Assembly (NCBI GenBank): GCA_002305165.1
Contig: DBQI01000023.1
Span: 1 to 64,000, forward strand
Direction: 5' to 3'
DNA length: 64,000 nucleotides
DNA from: Armatimonadetes bacterium UBA1398
Lineage (GTDB): Bacteria > Armatimonadota > Zipacnadia > UBA1398
The notes under the pieces are model-generated. The model saw only the letters and a program-made list of their open reading frames with translations, was not told where the DNA came from and did no database searches. Both the position numbers and the translations under genes were made by a program. Shown in pieces: positions 41,495 through 49,931 of this stretch (the stretch's first letter is position 1; each line of letters starts with the position of its first letter).

Positions 41495-42773
41495 GGGGTA
41501 CCTCCACCTCCACCACCTCGGGCGGGTCGGACAGGGCCCACTCAGCCGCGATGGCATCGTCGGACTGGCGGCGGAACAGAGTGGCGAGTCTGAGCGGCCG
41601 ATCGAGGATGAACCCGATGGCCGTTGTGATGTACAGCGCCGACAGGAAGATCCGCCCCAACTGACCCGCCTCTGGCAGACCGAAGACATGGGAGAGCGCG
41701 TTGAGCGCGCCAGGGGCGAGGAATTGGCCCACGAAGAGGGCCAGCAGCAGGACGCCGTGGCCAACACTGAGAGAGCCGCCCGCAACCACCACCACCGCGA
41801 GGACGGACTGAGCCGCGGTGAGGAGGATCTCCTGGTGCTGGAAGCTCTCCAGAGGAATGGGAGTCGCGAAGGTTCCGAGGGAGATTCCGTAGACGCCGGG
41901 GATCATCCCCACCAGGAGGGTCCACTGGTTGAGTTTGGCGGAGAGCATACTCCCTAGACCGAGGCTCGGTTTGCCCTGGAGGGTGAACATGGTCGCGAGA
42001 AGGAACTCGGGGGCCTCGGAGGCCAGGGGCGCGACCCACTGGACCAGCAGGAACTGATCGATGCCGAGTTGCGTGCCCGTTCCGACAAGGCCCTCGGAGA
42101 AGCGCTCGGCATTCGCGATGATGGCGCCGGCGGAGAGAAGGAGCAGGCCGATGAGGCTGATCCGCCGCTTCACCTTCGGCAGGCGCATGAGATAGGCGCC
42201 GGGACCCTCGACCTCGGGCTCCTCGACCTCACGCCGGGCGCTCGCGACGAGGTACACGATGAAGATGCTGACGAGCACAGCGCCGTCGATCCAGGTGAGG
42301 CTCCCCTTGAGCGGGATGACCAGGGCGTAGAGGGTGGCGATACCGAGAGAGCGGATCTCCAGCACTCGGTGGCTCTCCAGCGCGACGGTGCGGCGGTACT
42401 TGAGCCAGTAGAGGATCGCAACCACGGCCCAACCCACGCCGATGATAAGCCGGTTCGCCCCGGTCATGTTGGCGATGGCGAAGTGGGCGTAGCCGGACTC
42501 CGGGTGCTGACCCGCCTGCCACGTGAAGTACATGTCGACGGCGTACTCGGGCAGGACGGTGATGAGAGCGATGGCTGCGACGGCCAGAGCTTGGGAGACA
42601 TCGGCCTGTCCGGCCTCACAGGCCCAGAGCAGAAGGAAGCTCGAAGCTAAGATAGCCATGCCGGCCGTTGCCGCAGCGAGGGCCGGAGCGGGGTGGGGCA
42701 GGACAAAGACGAATGCGATTCCAGCCATCGCGAAGGTCGTAGCGATGGCGATGGGCCAAAGGGGGTGCCTCAA
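41484..42773 (-). CDS. Sodium/calcium exchanger (CaCA) family protein, probable Mn2+/Ca2+ exporter
   Basis: A 429-residue integral membrane protein with about 11 helices. The two inverted alpha-repeats of CaCA exchangers are visible: ALITVLPEYAVD with MTGANRLIIGVGW, and APLASEAPEFLLATMF with LSAKLNQWTLLVGMIPG. They contain the ion-coordinating Glu and Asn/Ser positions. A short cytosolic loop (SARREVEEPEVEGPGAY) lies between the halves. The start is a TTG at 42773 with GAGGAG 12 nt upstream. A yybP-ykoY Mn2+ riboswitch and its promoter precede it, so the physiological substrate is probably manganese, exported when abundant. This substrate assignment is inferred from the riboswitch. Confidence 0.88.
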   Translation of the reverse strand: MRHPLWPIAIATTFAMAGIAFVFVLPHPAPALAAATAGMAILASSFLLLWACEAGQADVSQALAVAAIALITVLPEYAVDMYFTWQAGQHPESGYAHFAIANMTGANRLIIGVGWAVVAILYWLKYRRTVALESHRVLEIRSLGIATLYALVIPLKGSLTWIDGAVLVSIFIVYLVASARREVEEPEVEGPGAYLMRLPKVKRRISLIGLLLLSAGAIIANAERFSEGLVGTGTQLGIDQFLLVQWVAPLASEAPEFLLATMFTLQGKPSLGLGSMLSAKLNQWTLLVGMIPGVYGISLGTFATPIPLESFQHQEILLTAAQSVLAVVVVAGGSLSVGHGVLLLALFVGQFLAPGALNALSHVFGLPEAGQLGRIFLSALYITTAIGFILDRPLRLATLFRRQSDDAIAAEWALSDPPEVVEVEVPHDA

Positions 42774-42832
42774 AACACGACTCTCCTCGCGCGTACAAGC
42801 ACCTTCGCAAACAGCGCGCCATGCGCACCGCT

Positions 42833-42945
42833 GCCAAAGGTCTCACACCCGCGAAACGGAGCCGGTCGGGCGGCCAGAAGGCATTGCCTGCGTGGTGTTG
42901 GCCACTCCCGAGGCGCCCGAGGACGCCTTGTTACTCCCCCTTGGC
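42833..42945 (-). promoter_or_regulatory. yybP-ykoY manganese riboswitch aptamer
   Basis: On the minus strand the leader opens GCCAAGGGGGAGTAAC and closes GAGACCTTTGGC, so the ends form the P1 stem (GCCAA with TTGGC) and supply the conserved GGGGAGUA and GACCUUU elements. Between them lie a GC-rich stem (GGCGTCC...GGGCGCC) and AGTGGCCAACACCACG, which corresponds to the conserved CAACA internal loop. These are the defining parts of the yybP-ykoY class, which senses Mn2+. The aptamer begins about 4 nt after the start site predicted from the extended -10 at 42956-42964. The stretch down to the TTG contains complementary GCGCGC segments, one next to the ribosome-binding site, suggesting translational control. 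Confidence 0.85.
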
Positions 42946-42955
42946 TTGCGAGGGG

Positions 42956-42964
42956 ATTATAGCA
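42956..42964 (-). promoter_or_regulatory. Extended -10 promoter of the riboswitch-exchanger unit
   Basis: The minus strand reads TGCTATAAT, a perfect -10 with a TGn extension. Transcription would start around 42949, just before the riboswitch P1 stem. No good -35 at 17-nt spacing; the extended -10 may suffice. Confidence 0.6.
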
Positions 42965-43069
42965 CGGCGACGGCCGGCGAGGCGCAGATAGCGAGTTGCG
43001 TACGTCAAGTTCAGCGAAATGGAGAGAGGTATCTTCGCGTGGTCGCCGGCGGAACGAGGCAGCAACATG

Positions 43070-43095
43070 GGCGGGGCCTCACATGGGGCCCCGCC
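43070..43095 (+). terminator. GC-rich hairpin in the divergent intergenic region
   Basis: GGCGGGGCC and GGCCCCGCC form a 9-bp stem with an 8-nt loop. It lies between the two divergent promoters of the exchanger and HAD genes. With no transcript clearly entering it, its role is uncertain; it may insulate the HAD gene. The rest of 42774-43185 is the riboswitch leader and the two promoters. Confidence 0.4.
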
Positions 43096-43123
43096 TCCGC
43101 CGTACGGGGCGCCTCGGCGGAAG

Positions 43124-43132
43124 TGCTATACT
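43124..43132 (+). promoter_or_regulatory. Extended -10 promoter candidate for the HAD phosphatase gene
   Basis: TGCTATACT (TGn plus TATACT) lies 54 nt before the ATG at 43186. The expected -35 position is GC-rich and not consensus. Confidence 0.45.
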
Positions 43133-43185
43133 GCGCGGCGAGTCGTAGGTTGGGCTTAGGGGCCCTAGTGAGGAGGGTGGGGCGG

Positions 43186-43977
43186 ATGCTCCACGACAAG
43201 ACCGCGTTCATCATCGACATGGACGGCGTGATCTACCACGGGAACCGGCTCCTGGAGGGCGCACGAGAGTTCGTGGAATGGCTCCAGCGCACGGAGAAGC
43301 GGTTCCTCTTCCTGACCAACTCCAGCCAGCGCTCCCCGCGCGAGCTGAGCCAGAAGCTGGCGCGTCTGGGCATCGAGGTAGATGAGACCCACTTCTACAC
43401 GAGCGCCCTGGCGACCGCCGCCTTCCTCAAGAGCCAGAGCCCCGAGGGGAGTTGCTTCGTCATCGGGGATACGGGCCTGACGAACGCCCTCTACGATGCG
43501 GGCCTCACGATGAACGAGGTGAACCCCGACTACGTCGTCGTGGGGGAGAGCCACAACTACACCTATGCTCGGATCCAAGAGGCCGTCCACTTGGTCATGC
43601 GGGGCGCGAAGCTCATCGGGACCAATCCCGACGTGACGGGCCCCAGCAATGACGGGATCGTTCCCGCGACAGGGGCGCTCATGGCGCCCATCACCCTGGC
43701 TACGGGGCGTGAGCCCTACTATGTGGGGAAGCCGAACCCGCTGATCATGCGGCATGCCCTGAGGCGGCTGGGCGCTCGGCGCGAGGAGACGGCGATCGTG
43801 GGCGACCGGATGGACACGGACATCGCCGCCGGCACCGAGGCGGAGATCGAGACCGTACTCGTGCTCAGCGGCGTGACCGATGATGACGAACTCAAACGGT
43901 TCGCCTACCAGCCGAACCACGTGCTGCCGGGTGTAGGCGACATCGTGCGCCTGGTGGAGGGCCCCGACCCCGGCTAG
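43186..43977 (+). CDS. HAD-IIA family phosphatase (NagD-like)
   Basis: A 263-residue HAD phosphatase of subclass IIA. Motif I is FIIDMDGVIYHG (nucleophile Asp plus Asp+2), motif II FLFLTNSSQRSP, the Lys motif VGKPNPLIM, and motif IV IVGDRMDTDIAAG. The cap between motifs II and III is of the NagD/4-nitrophenylphosphatase type. It should dephosphorylate nucleotides or sugar phosphates in the cytoplasm. The ATG at 43186 is preceded by GAGGAGGG. The frame upstream of 43186 is not coding. Confidence 0.9.
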   Translation: MLHDKTAFIIDMDGVIYHGNRLLEGAREFVEWLQRTEKRFLFLTNSSQRSPRELSQKLARLGIEVDETHFYTSALATAAFLKSQSPEGSCFVIGDTGLTNALYDAGLTMNEVNPDYVVVGESHNYTYARIQEAVHLVMRGAKLIGTNPDVTGPSNDGIVPATGALMAPITLATGREPYYVGKPNPLIMRHALRRLGARREETAIVGDRMDTDIAAGTEAEIETVLVLSGVTDDDELKRFAYQPNHVLPGVGDIVRLVEGPDPG

Positions 43978-44098
43978 ACCGGGGCCGGGTGATGCGATCT
44001 CAAGCGTTGCTCGGAAACTCCTTCACGGGAGTTGCAGGGCTGCTCCCCGCGACCCCGCCGAGGGGTCTGCTCCCTCGGAACCCCTCAGGGAGTGGGCG

Positions 44099-44131
44099 GA
44101 GGGCCCTCTCGCGCGCGGCGAAAGGGCCCTC
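44099..44131. terminator. Hairpin between convergent genes
   Basis: GAGGGCCCT and AGGGCCCTC make a 9-bp stem between the HAD gene (ends 43977) and the convergent phosphoesterase gene (ends 44142). A shorter hairpin (CCCCGG with CCGGGG) sits across the HAD stop codon at 43968-43984. Confidence 0.5.
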
Positions 44132-44141
44132 GGGAACCACT

Positions 44142-46622
44142 CTAGTCGTTGACGATCCGAACGAAGGCCGCGCGCCGGGGCATCGGCATCGGCGAGTCGG
44201 CTCCCATCACGGACTTCCAGATGATCTCGTTGAACAGCAGGTCGTCAGCGGCGTCCTCCCTGGCGAGGTCCAGCTCCAGGGACCGCTGGCTCCCCCACGC
44301 GTCAGCCGTGTTGATCTCGTCCAAGGGCCAGGTCGCGGGCTTGCAGACGTACGGCGTCAGATCAGGCTCACCCATGAAGCAGGAGTAGAGGGGACGGGCC
44401 GCGGCGTCGAACTGGCTCATGGGCGACAGCCCAAGGATCAGCTCCATGGTCCGGAGGATACCGCTCGTGGAGAGCATGTCGCTCACGACGGCGCCCCGCC
44501 GCACGTAGGGACTGGCCACGAAGGCGATGGATCGGTGGGCATCCACGTGATCCGGGCCGTTCTGCGCGTCATCCTCGACGACGAAGATGGCCATCGTGGG
44601 CCAGAAGCTGCTCCTGGAGAGCCCCTCGATCACCTGGCCCAGGGCGAGGTCATTGTCCGCCACCATCGCCCTCGGGGTAGGTGCTCCAGGTGCGGTGCCC
44701 GACGTGTGGTCGTTGGGGAGGCGGATGACGATGAACTGGGGCATCTCGCCCTCGGCCTCGAAGCGCGCGAGCTCCTCGAGGAAGCGCGCGGCCCGGTCCA
44801 CATCGGGGTAGCTGAGGTCATAGGAGCGGAAGAAGGGGTCGAAGTGGTCCTGAAGGGCTTCAACGTCCGTGGTGCCCGGGTCCTCCGGCGTGCGTCCATT
44901 GTTGATGAACTCGCCGTAGCTGCGGTAGCTTACGCCCGCCTCGCGGCAGCGGTCCCACAGGTAGCCGCCCTTCGGAGTGGCGATGTCGAAGTTGCCCTCG
45001 GAGGGATAGCCCAGGCCCATGGAGCGGCCCTCGGGCGACCGTCCGGTGCCCCGTCCGCCATAGGTGACCGGCCAGGTGCGCTCGACGAAGTCCGTGGCGT
45101 AGGCGCCCATCGTCCACTCGTGCCCGTCAGCCGAGACCTCGGACTCGACGTAAAAGTTGTCCAGCAGCACAAACTCCTCGGCCAGGGCATGGTGGTTGGG
45201 CGTCACCTCGCGGCCGAAGATGCATAGTCGCGGGTCTCCATTGCCTCGCGGGTCATCACCGAGGACCTGGTCGTAGGTTCGGTTCTCCTTGACGATGTAG
45301 ACACAGTACCGGATGGGGCTGGGGTCGCCCACGGTCGCGGGGATGGGCGAGTCGTCGGGCCGGAGCGAGGTCTCGCGCACGGCGGCCGCCGGCTGGAGGG
45401 GCGAGCACTGATAGGCCGTGGCCGAGAGTCGCGCCATGTCCACCGGACTAGGGAAGTCGAACACGGAGATGGATCCTCTGTAGAGCCCCCCGATATACTC
45501 GGCGATACCCAAGTTGCCCTCGCTGACAAGGAAGTCATCGGCGACCTCGGCGTTAGGCGAGGAGCCCACCGAGCCCTTGCCGTTGGCGACAAACACGCGG
45601 CCCTCGGGGGAGATCCGGACGGAAGTGGGATAGCAGCCGACCGGGATGAAGCCCAGGCTGCGGGCCTTCCCCCGCGATGACACGTCGATGACGGCACAGT
45701 TGTTGTTATCCGCGTTGGCGATGAGAAGCACTCGACCCTCAAAGCCCAGGCAGATGGAGTCGGGCGTGGAACCGGGCGGGACGACAGGGTAGAGGGATGA
45801 GGAGATCGTCTCCTCGATGGCGCCGGCTCGGGCATCGATGACGCTGACGGTGTTATCGTTGGCGTTGCTGACGAACAGCCGTCCTCCGTCGCTCGTCAGG
45901 GCCATCTCCGAGGGGTGTTGGTCCGTTCCCACCGTGAACCGAACGGCGCGGGTGGCCGTGTCGACGGCCCAGACCTCGGCAAGCCCCCACAGGGAAGCGT
46001 AGATCGTGCCCCCATCGGGAGCGATGCGGCACTCGAAGGGCATGGAGCCCTTGGGCAGCGGAACGGCCTCGGTCTCCCCGGTCTCCGTGTCCACAGCTAG
46101 AAGCTCCTCGCCCCGGTGGGTGACGACCCACAGTGTCCCGTCGGGTGCGACCTCCATGCCAGCCGGCACATCGAGCGCCTCGGGGTCACCGACGGGCAGG
46201 GCCGTCAGCTCCTCGGCCGCCGCGTTCTCCGGATCGAAGGAGAACACGTGAATCACGTCATCGACGCCACCGCTCACATAGAGCCGATTGCCGTCGGGGC
46301 TCCAGGCGAGGCCGCTCCACGTCTTCGGCACCGGTATGGTGGCCGCGACCGCGTTCTCCACGGTGTCGAAGATAAGCACCCGGTGGGCACGATAGCCGGC
46401 GTGCTGTATGGCGAGGTAACGGCCGGCCGGGTGCCACTCCATACGCACCGGCAGGTCGGGTTCGAGGGCGAGCTGGTCGCCATGGGGGCGGAGCGACCAG
46501 CCGTTAGGAAGCAAGGTGGCGCCGTCGGGGCGGATACCGGGAAGCTCCTGCCCGAGCGCGGGGATGGTCAGCAGTACCGCCGCAGCGACGAGGAACAGAC
46601 ATGGGGACATGCGCGAACGCAT
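44142..46622 (-). CDS. Secreted YVTN beta-propeller / phosphoesterase fusion (paralogue)
   Basis: An 826-residue exported protein (signal MSPCLFLVAAAVLLTIPALG). The propeller half has LAWSPDGNRLYVSGGVDD, GMEVAPDGTLWVVTHRGEE, MALTSDGGRLFVSNANDN and VRISPEGRVFVANGKGS. The phosphoesterase half has YCVYIVKENRTYDQVLGDD, TPNHHALAEEFVLLDNFYV, SADGHEWTMGAYATDF, VIRLPNDHTSG, FVVEDDAQNGPDHVDAHRS and FVASPYVRRGA. The domain order is the same as in the 34874-37495 product. The ATG at 46622 follows GGGAGGG; the frame beyond it is shadow. It is divergent from the zinc-ribbon protein gene. Confidence 0.85.
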   Translation of the reverse strand: MRSRMSPCLFLVAAAVLLTIPALGQELPGIRPDGATLLPNGWSLRPHGDQLALEPDLPVRMEWHPAGRYLAIQHAGYRAHRVLIFDTVENAVAATIPVPKTWSGLAWSPDGNRLYVSGGVDDVIHVFSFDPENAAAEELTALPVGDPEALDVPAGMEVAPDGTLWVVTHRGEELLAVDTETGETEAVPLPKGSMPFECRIAPDGGTIYASLWGLAEVWAVDTATRAVRFTVGTDQHPSEMALTSDGGRLFVSNANDNTVSVIDARAGAIEETISSSLYPVVPPGSTPDSICLGFEGRVLLIANADNNNCAVIDVSSRGKARSLGFIPVGCYPTSVRISPEGRVFVANGKGSVGSSPNAEVADDFLVSEGNLGIAEYIGGLYRGSISVFDFPSPVDMARLSATAYQCSPLQPAAAVRETSLRPDDSPIPATVGDPSPIRYCVYIVKENRTYDQVLGDDPRGNGDPRLCIFGREVTPNHHALAEEFVLLDNFYVESEVSADGHEWTMGAYATDFVERTWPVTYGGRGTGRSPEGRSMGLGYPSEGNFDIATPKGGYLWDRCREAGVSYRSYGEFINNGRTPEDPGTTDVEALQDHFDPFFRSYDLSYPDVDRAARFLEELARFEAEGEMPQFIVIRLPNDHTSGTAPGAPTPRAMVADNDLALGQVIEGLSRSSFWPTMAIFVVEDDAQNGPDHVDAHRSIAFVASPYVRRGAVVSDMLSTSGILRTMELILGLSPMSQFDAAARPLYSCFMGEPDLTPYVCKPATWPLDEINTADAWGSQRSLELDLAREDAADDLLFNEIIWKSVMGADSPMPMPRRAAFVRIVND

Positions 46623-46701
46623 CGTATCCCTCCCTAGTGGAAGTGGCCTATCATTTAGGGGTACGTCGGGCGTACCTGAATACCTCCTGGGAAGGCTCGA
46701 T

Positions 46702-47721
46702 ATGGGCGGGTCCGACTTCCTGATCTGCGCACGCTGTGGTGGGCCGATCGACCCGGGCGTGCGGCGGTGCCCGTACTGCGGTGCGAGCGCCGCGGGCGCC
46801 CGATCTCCCGCTGAGGCAACGCCGGTGAGTCGTAGCGGGGACGCACCCGTGCTTGCAGCGCCGCCGCGAACCGTCCCGGTCTCCCTCGTCATCGCCTCTA
46901 CATTTGGCAACGGCATGAGCGTCTTCGGTTGGATCCTCGCCGGTATCGGGATGATCCTCGTGCTCGCTCTCGGGTGTAACTCGGATCTGGGCCCGCTGAT
47001 GTCCTGGGCGTACACGGGCCAGGCGCAGGGGATCACGGTGGGCCACCGAGAGACGAACTGGACGGTGGGGGGAGGCGAGGACGAGCCAGGAACCCCAATC
47101 TATGCCACCATCTACCAGTTTCGCACCCAGAAGGGAGAGGTCCAGTCCGGCGAAGCCTTCGCGACGGGTAAGATGCTGGATCCGGGGATCACGGTGGAGG
47201 TCCGGTACGTCCCGGGCAGACCGTCGATGTCACGGATCGAGGGGATGCGGAATGCGCCACTACCATTCGGGCTGCTCGCCGTGCTCCTGGCGCTGCTCCT
47301 GATCGGCTTGTACTGCTCGCGGATCGGATGCCAGAGGGGCTTGAAGACTCTCTACCTATTGCGCGAGGGGGTTCTGGGCGCCGCACGGCTGAAGTCCAAG
47401 GAGGCGACTAACGTGAGCATCAACGACCGGGTGGTCATGAAGCTGACCTTCGCCTACGTCGATGAGTCCGGCCTGGAGCACGAAGTCGCGACCAGGACAT
47501 ACCGTCCAGAGGACTTGGAGGACGATGAGGAGGAGGCGGTGGTCTATGACCCCGGCGATCCCGAGCGCGCCATCACCCTGGACAACCTGCCGGGCAGCGT
47601 GAGAATCGGTGAAGATGGGCGCTTCGCCGTCGAATCGCCGGGAAGGGCGTACCTGAGCCTGGTCATGCCATCGATCACCGTGGCGCTGATTCTACTGGGC
47701 CTGATTCTGTTCATCACGTGA
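46702..47721 (+). CDS. Zinc-ribbon membrane protein with DUF3592-like domains
   Basis: A 339-residue protein. A zinc ribbon at the N-terminus (FLICARCGGPIDPGVRRCPYCG, Cys pairs) precedes a Pro/Ala linker and a TM helix (GWILAGIGMILVLALGC). Two DUF3592-like beta modules follow: one spans GITVGHRETNWTVGG to VEVRYVPGRPSMSRIEG, the other GAARLKSKEATNVSINDR to VVYDPGDPERAITLDNLPG. A second TM pair (LPFGLLAVLLALLLIGLYC) and a C-terminal helix are present. The ATG at 46702 has GGGAAGG upstream. The function is unknown. Confidence 0.7.
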   Translation: MGGSDFLICARCGGPIDPGVRRCPYCGASAAGARSPAEATPVSRSGDAPVLAAPPRTVPVSLVIASTFGNGMSVFGWILAGIGMILVLALGCNSDLGPLMSWAYTGQAQGITVGHRETNWTVGGGEDEPGTPIYATIYQFRTQKGEVQSGEAFATGKMLDPGITVEVRYVPGRPSMSRIEGMRNAPLPFGLLAVLLALLLIGLYCSRIGCQRGLKTLYLLREGVLGAARLKSKEATNVSINDRVVMKLTFAYVDESGLEHEVATRTYRPEDLEDDEEEAVVYDPGDPERAITLDNLPGSVRIGEDGRFAVESPGRAYLSLVMPSITVALILLGLILFIT

Positions 47722-47850
47722 CCAGGCGATGATGTACTGCAATACGGCATCGTCATCGGAACGGCGTCTGCCGTCGGAAGGAATACGCGACTGCAATGAC
47801 CGCCGCTGCGCTCACGCGATGCCTCGTGACCGGGGATCCTGCTGCTCAAC

Positions 47851-47884
47851 GCGCGGGAGGGGCATCGAGGCGCCCCTCCCGCGC
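47851..47884. terminator. Strong bidirectional hairpin between convergent genes
   Basis: GCGCGGGAGGGGC and GCCCCTCCCGCGC form a perfect 13-bp stem with an 8-nt loop. It lies 7 nt after the end of the aldo/keto reductase gene (minus strand) and 130 nt after the zinc-ribbon gene (plus strand). Confidence 0.65.
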
Positions 47885-47890
47885 TGGGCG

Positions 47891-48871
47891 CTAGGCCAGT
47901 CCGGGACGGTGCCGGGCGACGATCTGCGCCATCGCCGACAGGTCCTCTTCCGTGAGGCGGGCGCCCCCGGCGGCGGCGTTCTCTCGCGCCTGGTCGGGGG
48001 TACGAGCACCGACCAGGACGTGGGTCAATCCAGGTTGGTGGAAGGTCCACGCGTTCACCAACTGGGCGATGGATAGCCCGTGGCCACTGGCGATGGGCAC
48101 AAACTCCTGGAGCATCGCATTGACCTTGGCGATGTTCTCAGCGCTGAATCGAGGATTGTCCTTCCGCTGGTCATCACCGTCAAAGACACGTCCCGGAGCC
48201 ATCTTCCCCGAGAGCAGGCCCAACTCCATGGGTGAGTACGCCAGCACCGCCACATTGTTCTCAAGACAGTAGGGAAGGATGGAGTCGTCGAGCCGGCGGT
48301 CCAGCATGCTGTACTTCTCCTGGGTGCTATCGAGGGGGCCGGTGGCTCGGTACGCGTCCAAATGGGGCACCTGGGCATTGCTGGAGCCGATCGCACCGAC
48401 CTTGCCCTGGTCCTTGAGCTCCAGGAGCTTCGCCATGGTGTCCGCGACGGGGGTTGTCGTCTCCTGCCAATGAGTCTGGTAGAGGTCGATAGCATCCACG
48501 TCGAGGCGCCGGAGACTATCCTCGACCTCTTTCTGGATGCTCTCGGGACCCAGGTAGCGGTATACCGACCGGCCATCCCTGTCGAAGAAGTGATCGCCCT
48601 TGGTGTCCCACCAGACCAGTCCGCACTTCGTGGCGAGGACGATCTGGTCACGGTAGGGCTTGATCGCCTTGCCGACGATCTCCTCGGACAGCCCGCACCC
48701 GTACATGGGCGCCGTGTCGATGAGGGTGATGCCCGCTTCGATGCCCGCTCGGATCGCCGCGATAGAGTCGGCCTCGTCGGTGCCGCCCCACCATGATCCT
48801 CCTATGGCCCACGTTCCCAGGCCGATCACCGATGTCTGGATGCCGGATTGCCCCAACGGTCTGTGCTGCAT
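47891..48871 (-). CDS. Aldo/keto reductase
   Basis: A 326-residue NADPH-dependent oxidoreductase. The catalytic tetrad is Asp52 and Tyr57 (LIDTAPMYGCGLSE), Lys82 (VLATKCGL) and His134 (YQTHWQ). NADP-binding regions are GAIGSSNAQ and VLVGARTPDQARENA. It resembles the YajO/general-stress group acting on sugar or aliphatic aldehydes. It lies 60 nt after the UroD-like gene and ends the glycyl-radical operon. Confidence 0.92.
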   Translation of the reverse strand: MQHRPLGQSGIQTSVIGLGTWAIGGSWWGGTDEADSIAAIRAGIEAGITLIDTAPMYGCGLSEEIVGKAIKPYRDQIVLATKCGLVWWDTKGDHFFDRDGRSVYRYLGPESIQKEVEDSLRRLDVDAIDLYQTHWQETTTPVADTMAKLLELKDQGKVGAIGSSNAQVPHLDAYRATGPLDSTQEKYSMLDRRLDDSILPYCLENNVAVLAYSPMELGLLSGKMAPGRVFDGDDQRKDNPRFSAENIAKVNAMLQEFVPIASGHGLSIAQLVNAWTFHQPGLTHVLVGARTPDQARENAAAGGARLTEEDLSAMAQIVARHRPGLA

Positions 48872-48931
48872 GGATAGCGTGTTCCTCTCTCGTGTGGTAT
48901 GGCGCGGCCGTAGGCAGCCCGCGCCGAAGGT

Positions 48932-49903
48932 CTAGTCACTGTACATGTCGCGATACCGCTCGAGCGCATTGCAGATCGCTTCGATGTTCTCTAGGGCCAC
49001 ATCGGGCCCGCACTCCGCCTTCACCCAGAGGCCACCCTCGGGAGAGCCGAGGGCTTCGATGCACTCCCGGATGTGCTCGTCGACCTGTTGCGGCGTGGCA
49101 AAGGGGAAGAGCTGCCGGTCGAGGTCGAGGTCGACGCACACCTTGCCCTTGCAGGTGTGGACCAAACCCTGGAGCCCATTGGCCCGGATCTGAGGGTTGA
49201 CCACATCCACGCCACAATCGATCAGGTCCGGGATGATCGGCAGGATGTGCCCGTCGGTGTGCATGTAGATGGCGATGCCCTTGGCCTTGACCGGCGCATA
49301 GATGGCCGCGAAGGCAGGCTTCAGGTAGGTGCGCCACTTGGCGGGGCTGATGGCTAGGGCGTTCTGCATGCCTAGGTCGTCCCCGAAGTACATGATCTCC
49401 GGTCGGTTGCCATTCATGCCCGCGAGGATGCGGTCGACTTCGGAGACGTTGTAGTCGCGCACGATGTCGATGAGGCGCTGCAGCTCGGGCGGCTCCTCCG
49501 CGAAGTCCACCATGAGCTCCTCAAAGCCCCTCAGATCGGCGAGGCGGAGCCACATGAAGCCGTGGGGAACGCCCGCTCCGGGCGAGGGGGGAGCCAATGA
49601 ACTGACCGCCTCTCGCGTCGGCACGGGATGTCCGGTGACGATCGCCTCGCAGCCCTCGTGGATGTTGCTCCAGACGCAGCCCCAGGCATCCACGTGGTCG
49701 CCCATGGCGTAGGTGCCCGAGACGGCGTCGTAGTCGCGATCTGTGACGTTCTGGGGGCCGAAGATCTCGGGATGCCGGGCGACCAGCTCATCGAGGTCGG
49801 CTCGGTACTTACGCCAGGTGGCGGGCAGGAAGTTGACCCCGACGGGGATCCGCTCCGGCCCCTCGAATTTCATTGCTCTGATGCGGTCCTCGTGCATGCC
49901 CAC
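48932..49903 (-). CDS. Uroporphyrinogen decarboxylase-like methyltransferase family protein
   Basis: A 323-residue UROD-superfamily protein. HEDRIRAMKFEGPERIPVG is the usual N-terminus. The barrel strand IAIYMHTDGHILPIIPDLID and the following GVDVVNPQ carry the putative zinc-binding His/Cys positions of the MtaA/CmuA-type proteins. HTCKGKVCVDLDLDRQLFP and GGLWVKAECGPDVALENIEAI are additional family-like segments. It is 28 nt downstream of the glycyl radical enzyme gene. The start could be the GTG at 49903 or the ATG at 49897; GAAGG lies upstream of both. Confidence 0.78.
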   Translation of the reverse strand: MGMHEDRIRAMKFEGPERIPVGVNFLPATWRKYRADLDELVARHPEIFGPQNVTDRDYDAVSGTYAMGDHVDAWGCVWSNIHEGCEAIVTGHPVPTREAVSSLAPPSPGAGVPHGFMWLRLADLRGFEELMVDFAEEPPELQRLIDIVRDYNVSEVDRILAGMNGNRPEIMYFGDDLGMQNALAISPAKWRTYLKPAFAAIYAPVKAKGIAIYMHTDGHILPIIPDLIDCGVDVVNPQIRANGLQGLVHTCKGKVCVDLDLDRQLFPFATPQQVDEHIRECIEALGSPEGGLWVKAECGPDVALENIEAICNALERYRDMYSD

Positions 49904-49931
49904 GGCAACCTTCGTCCTTCACCCTAGGGGC

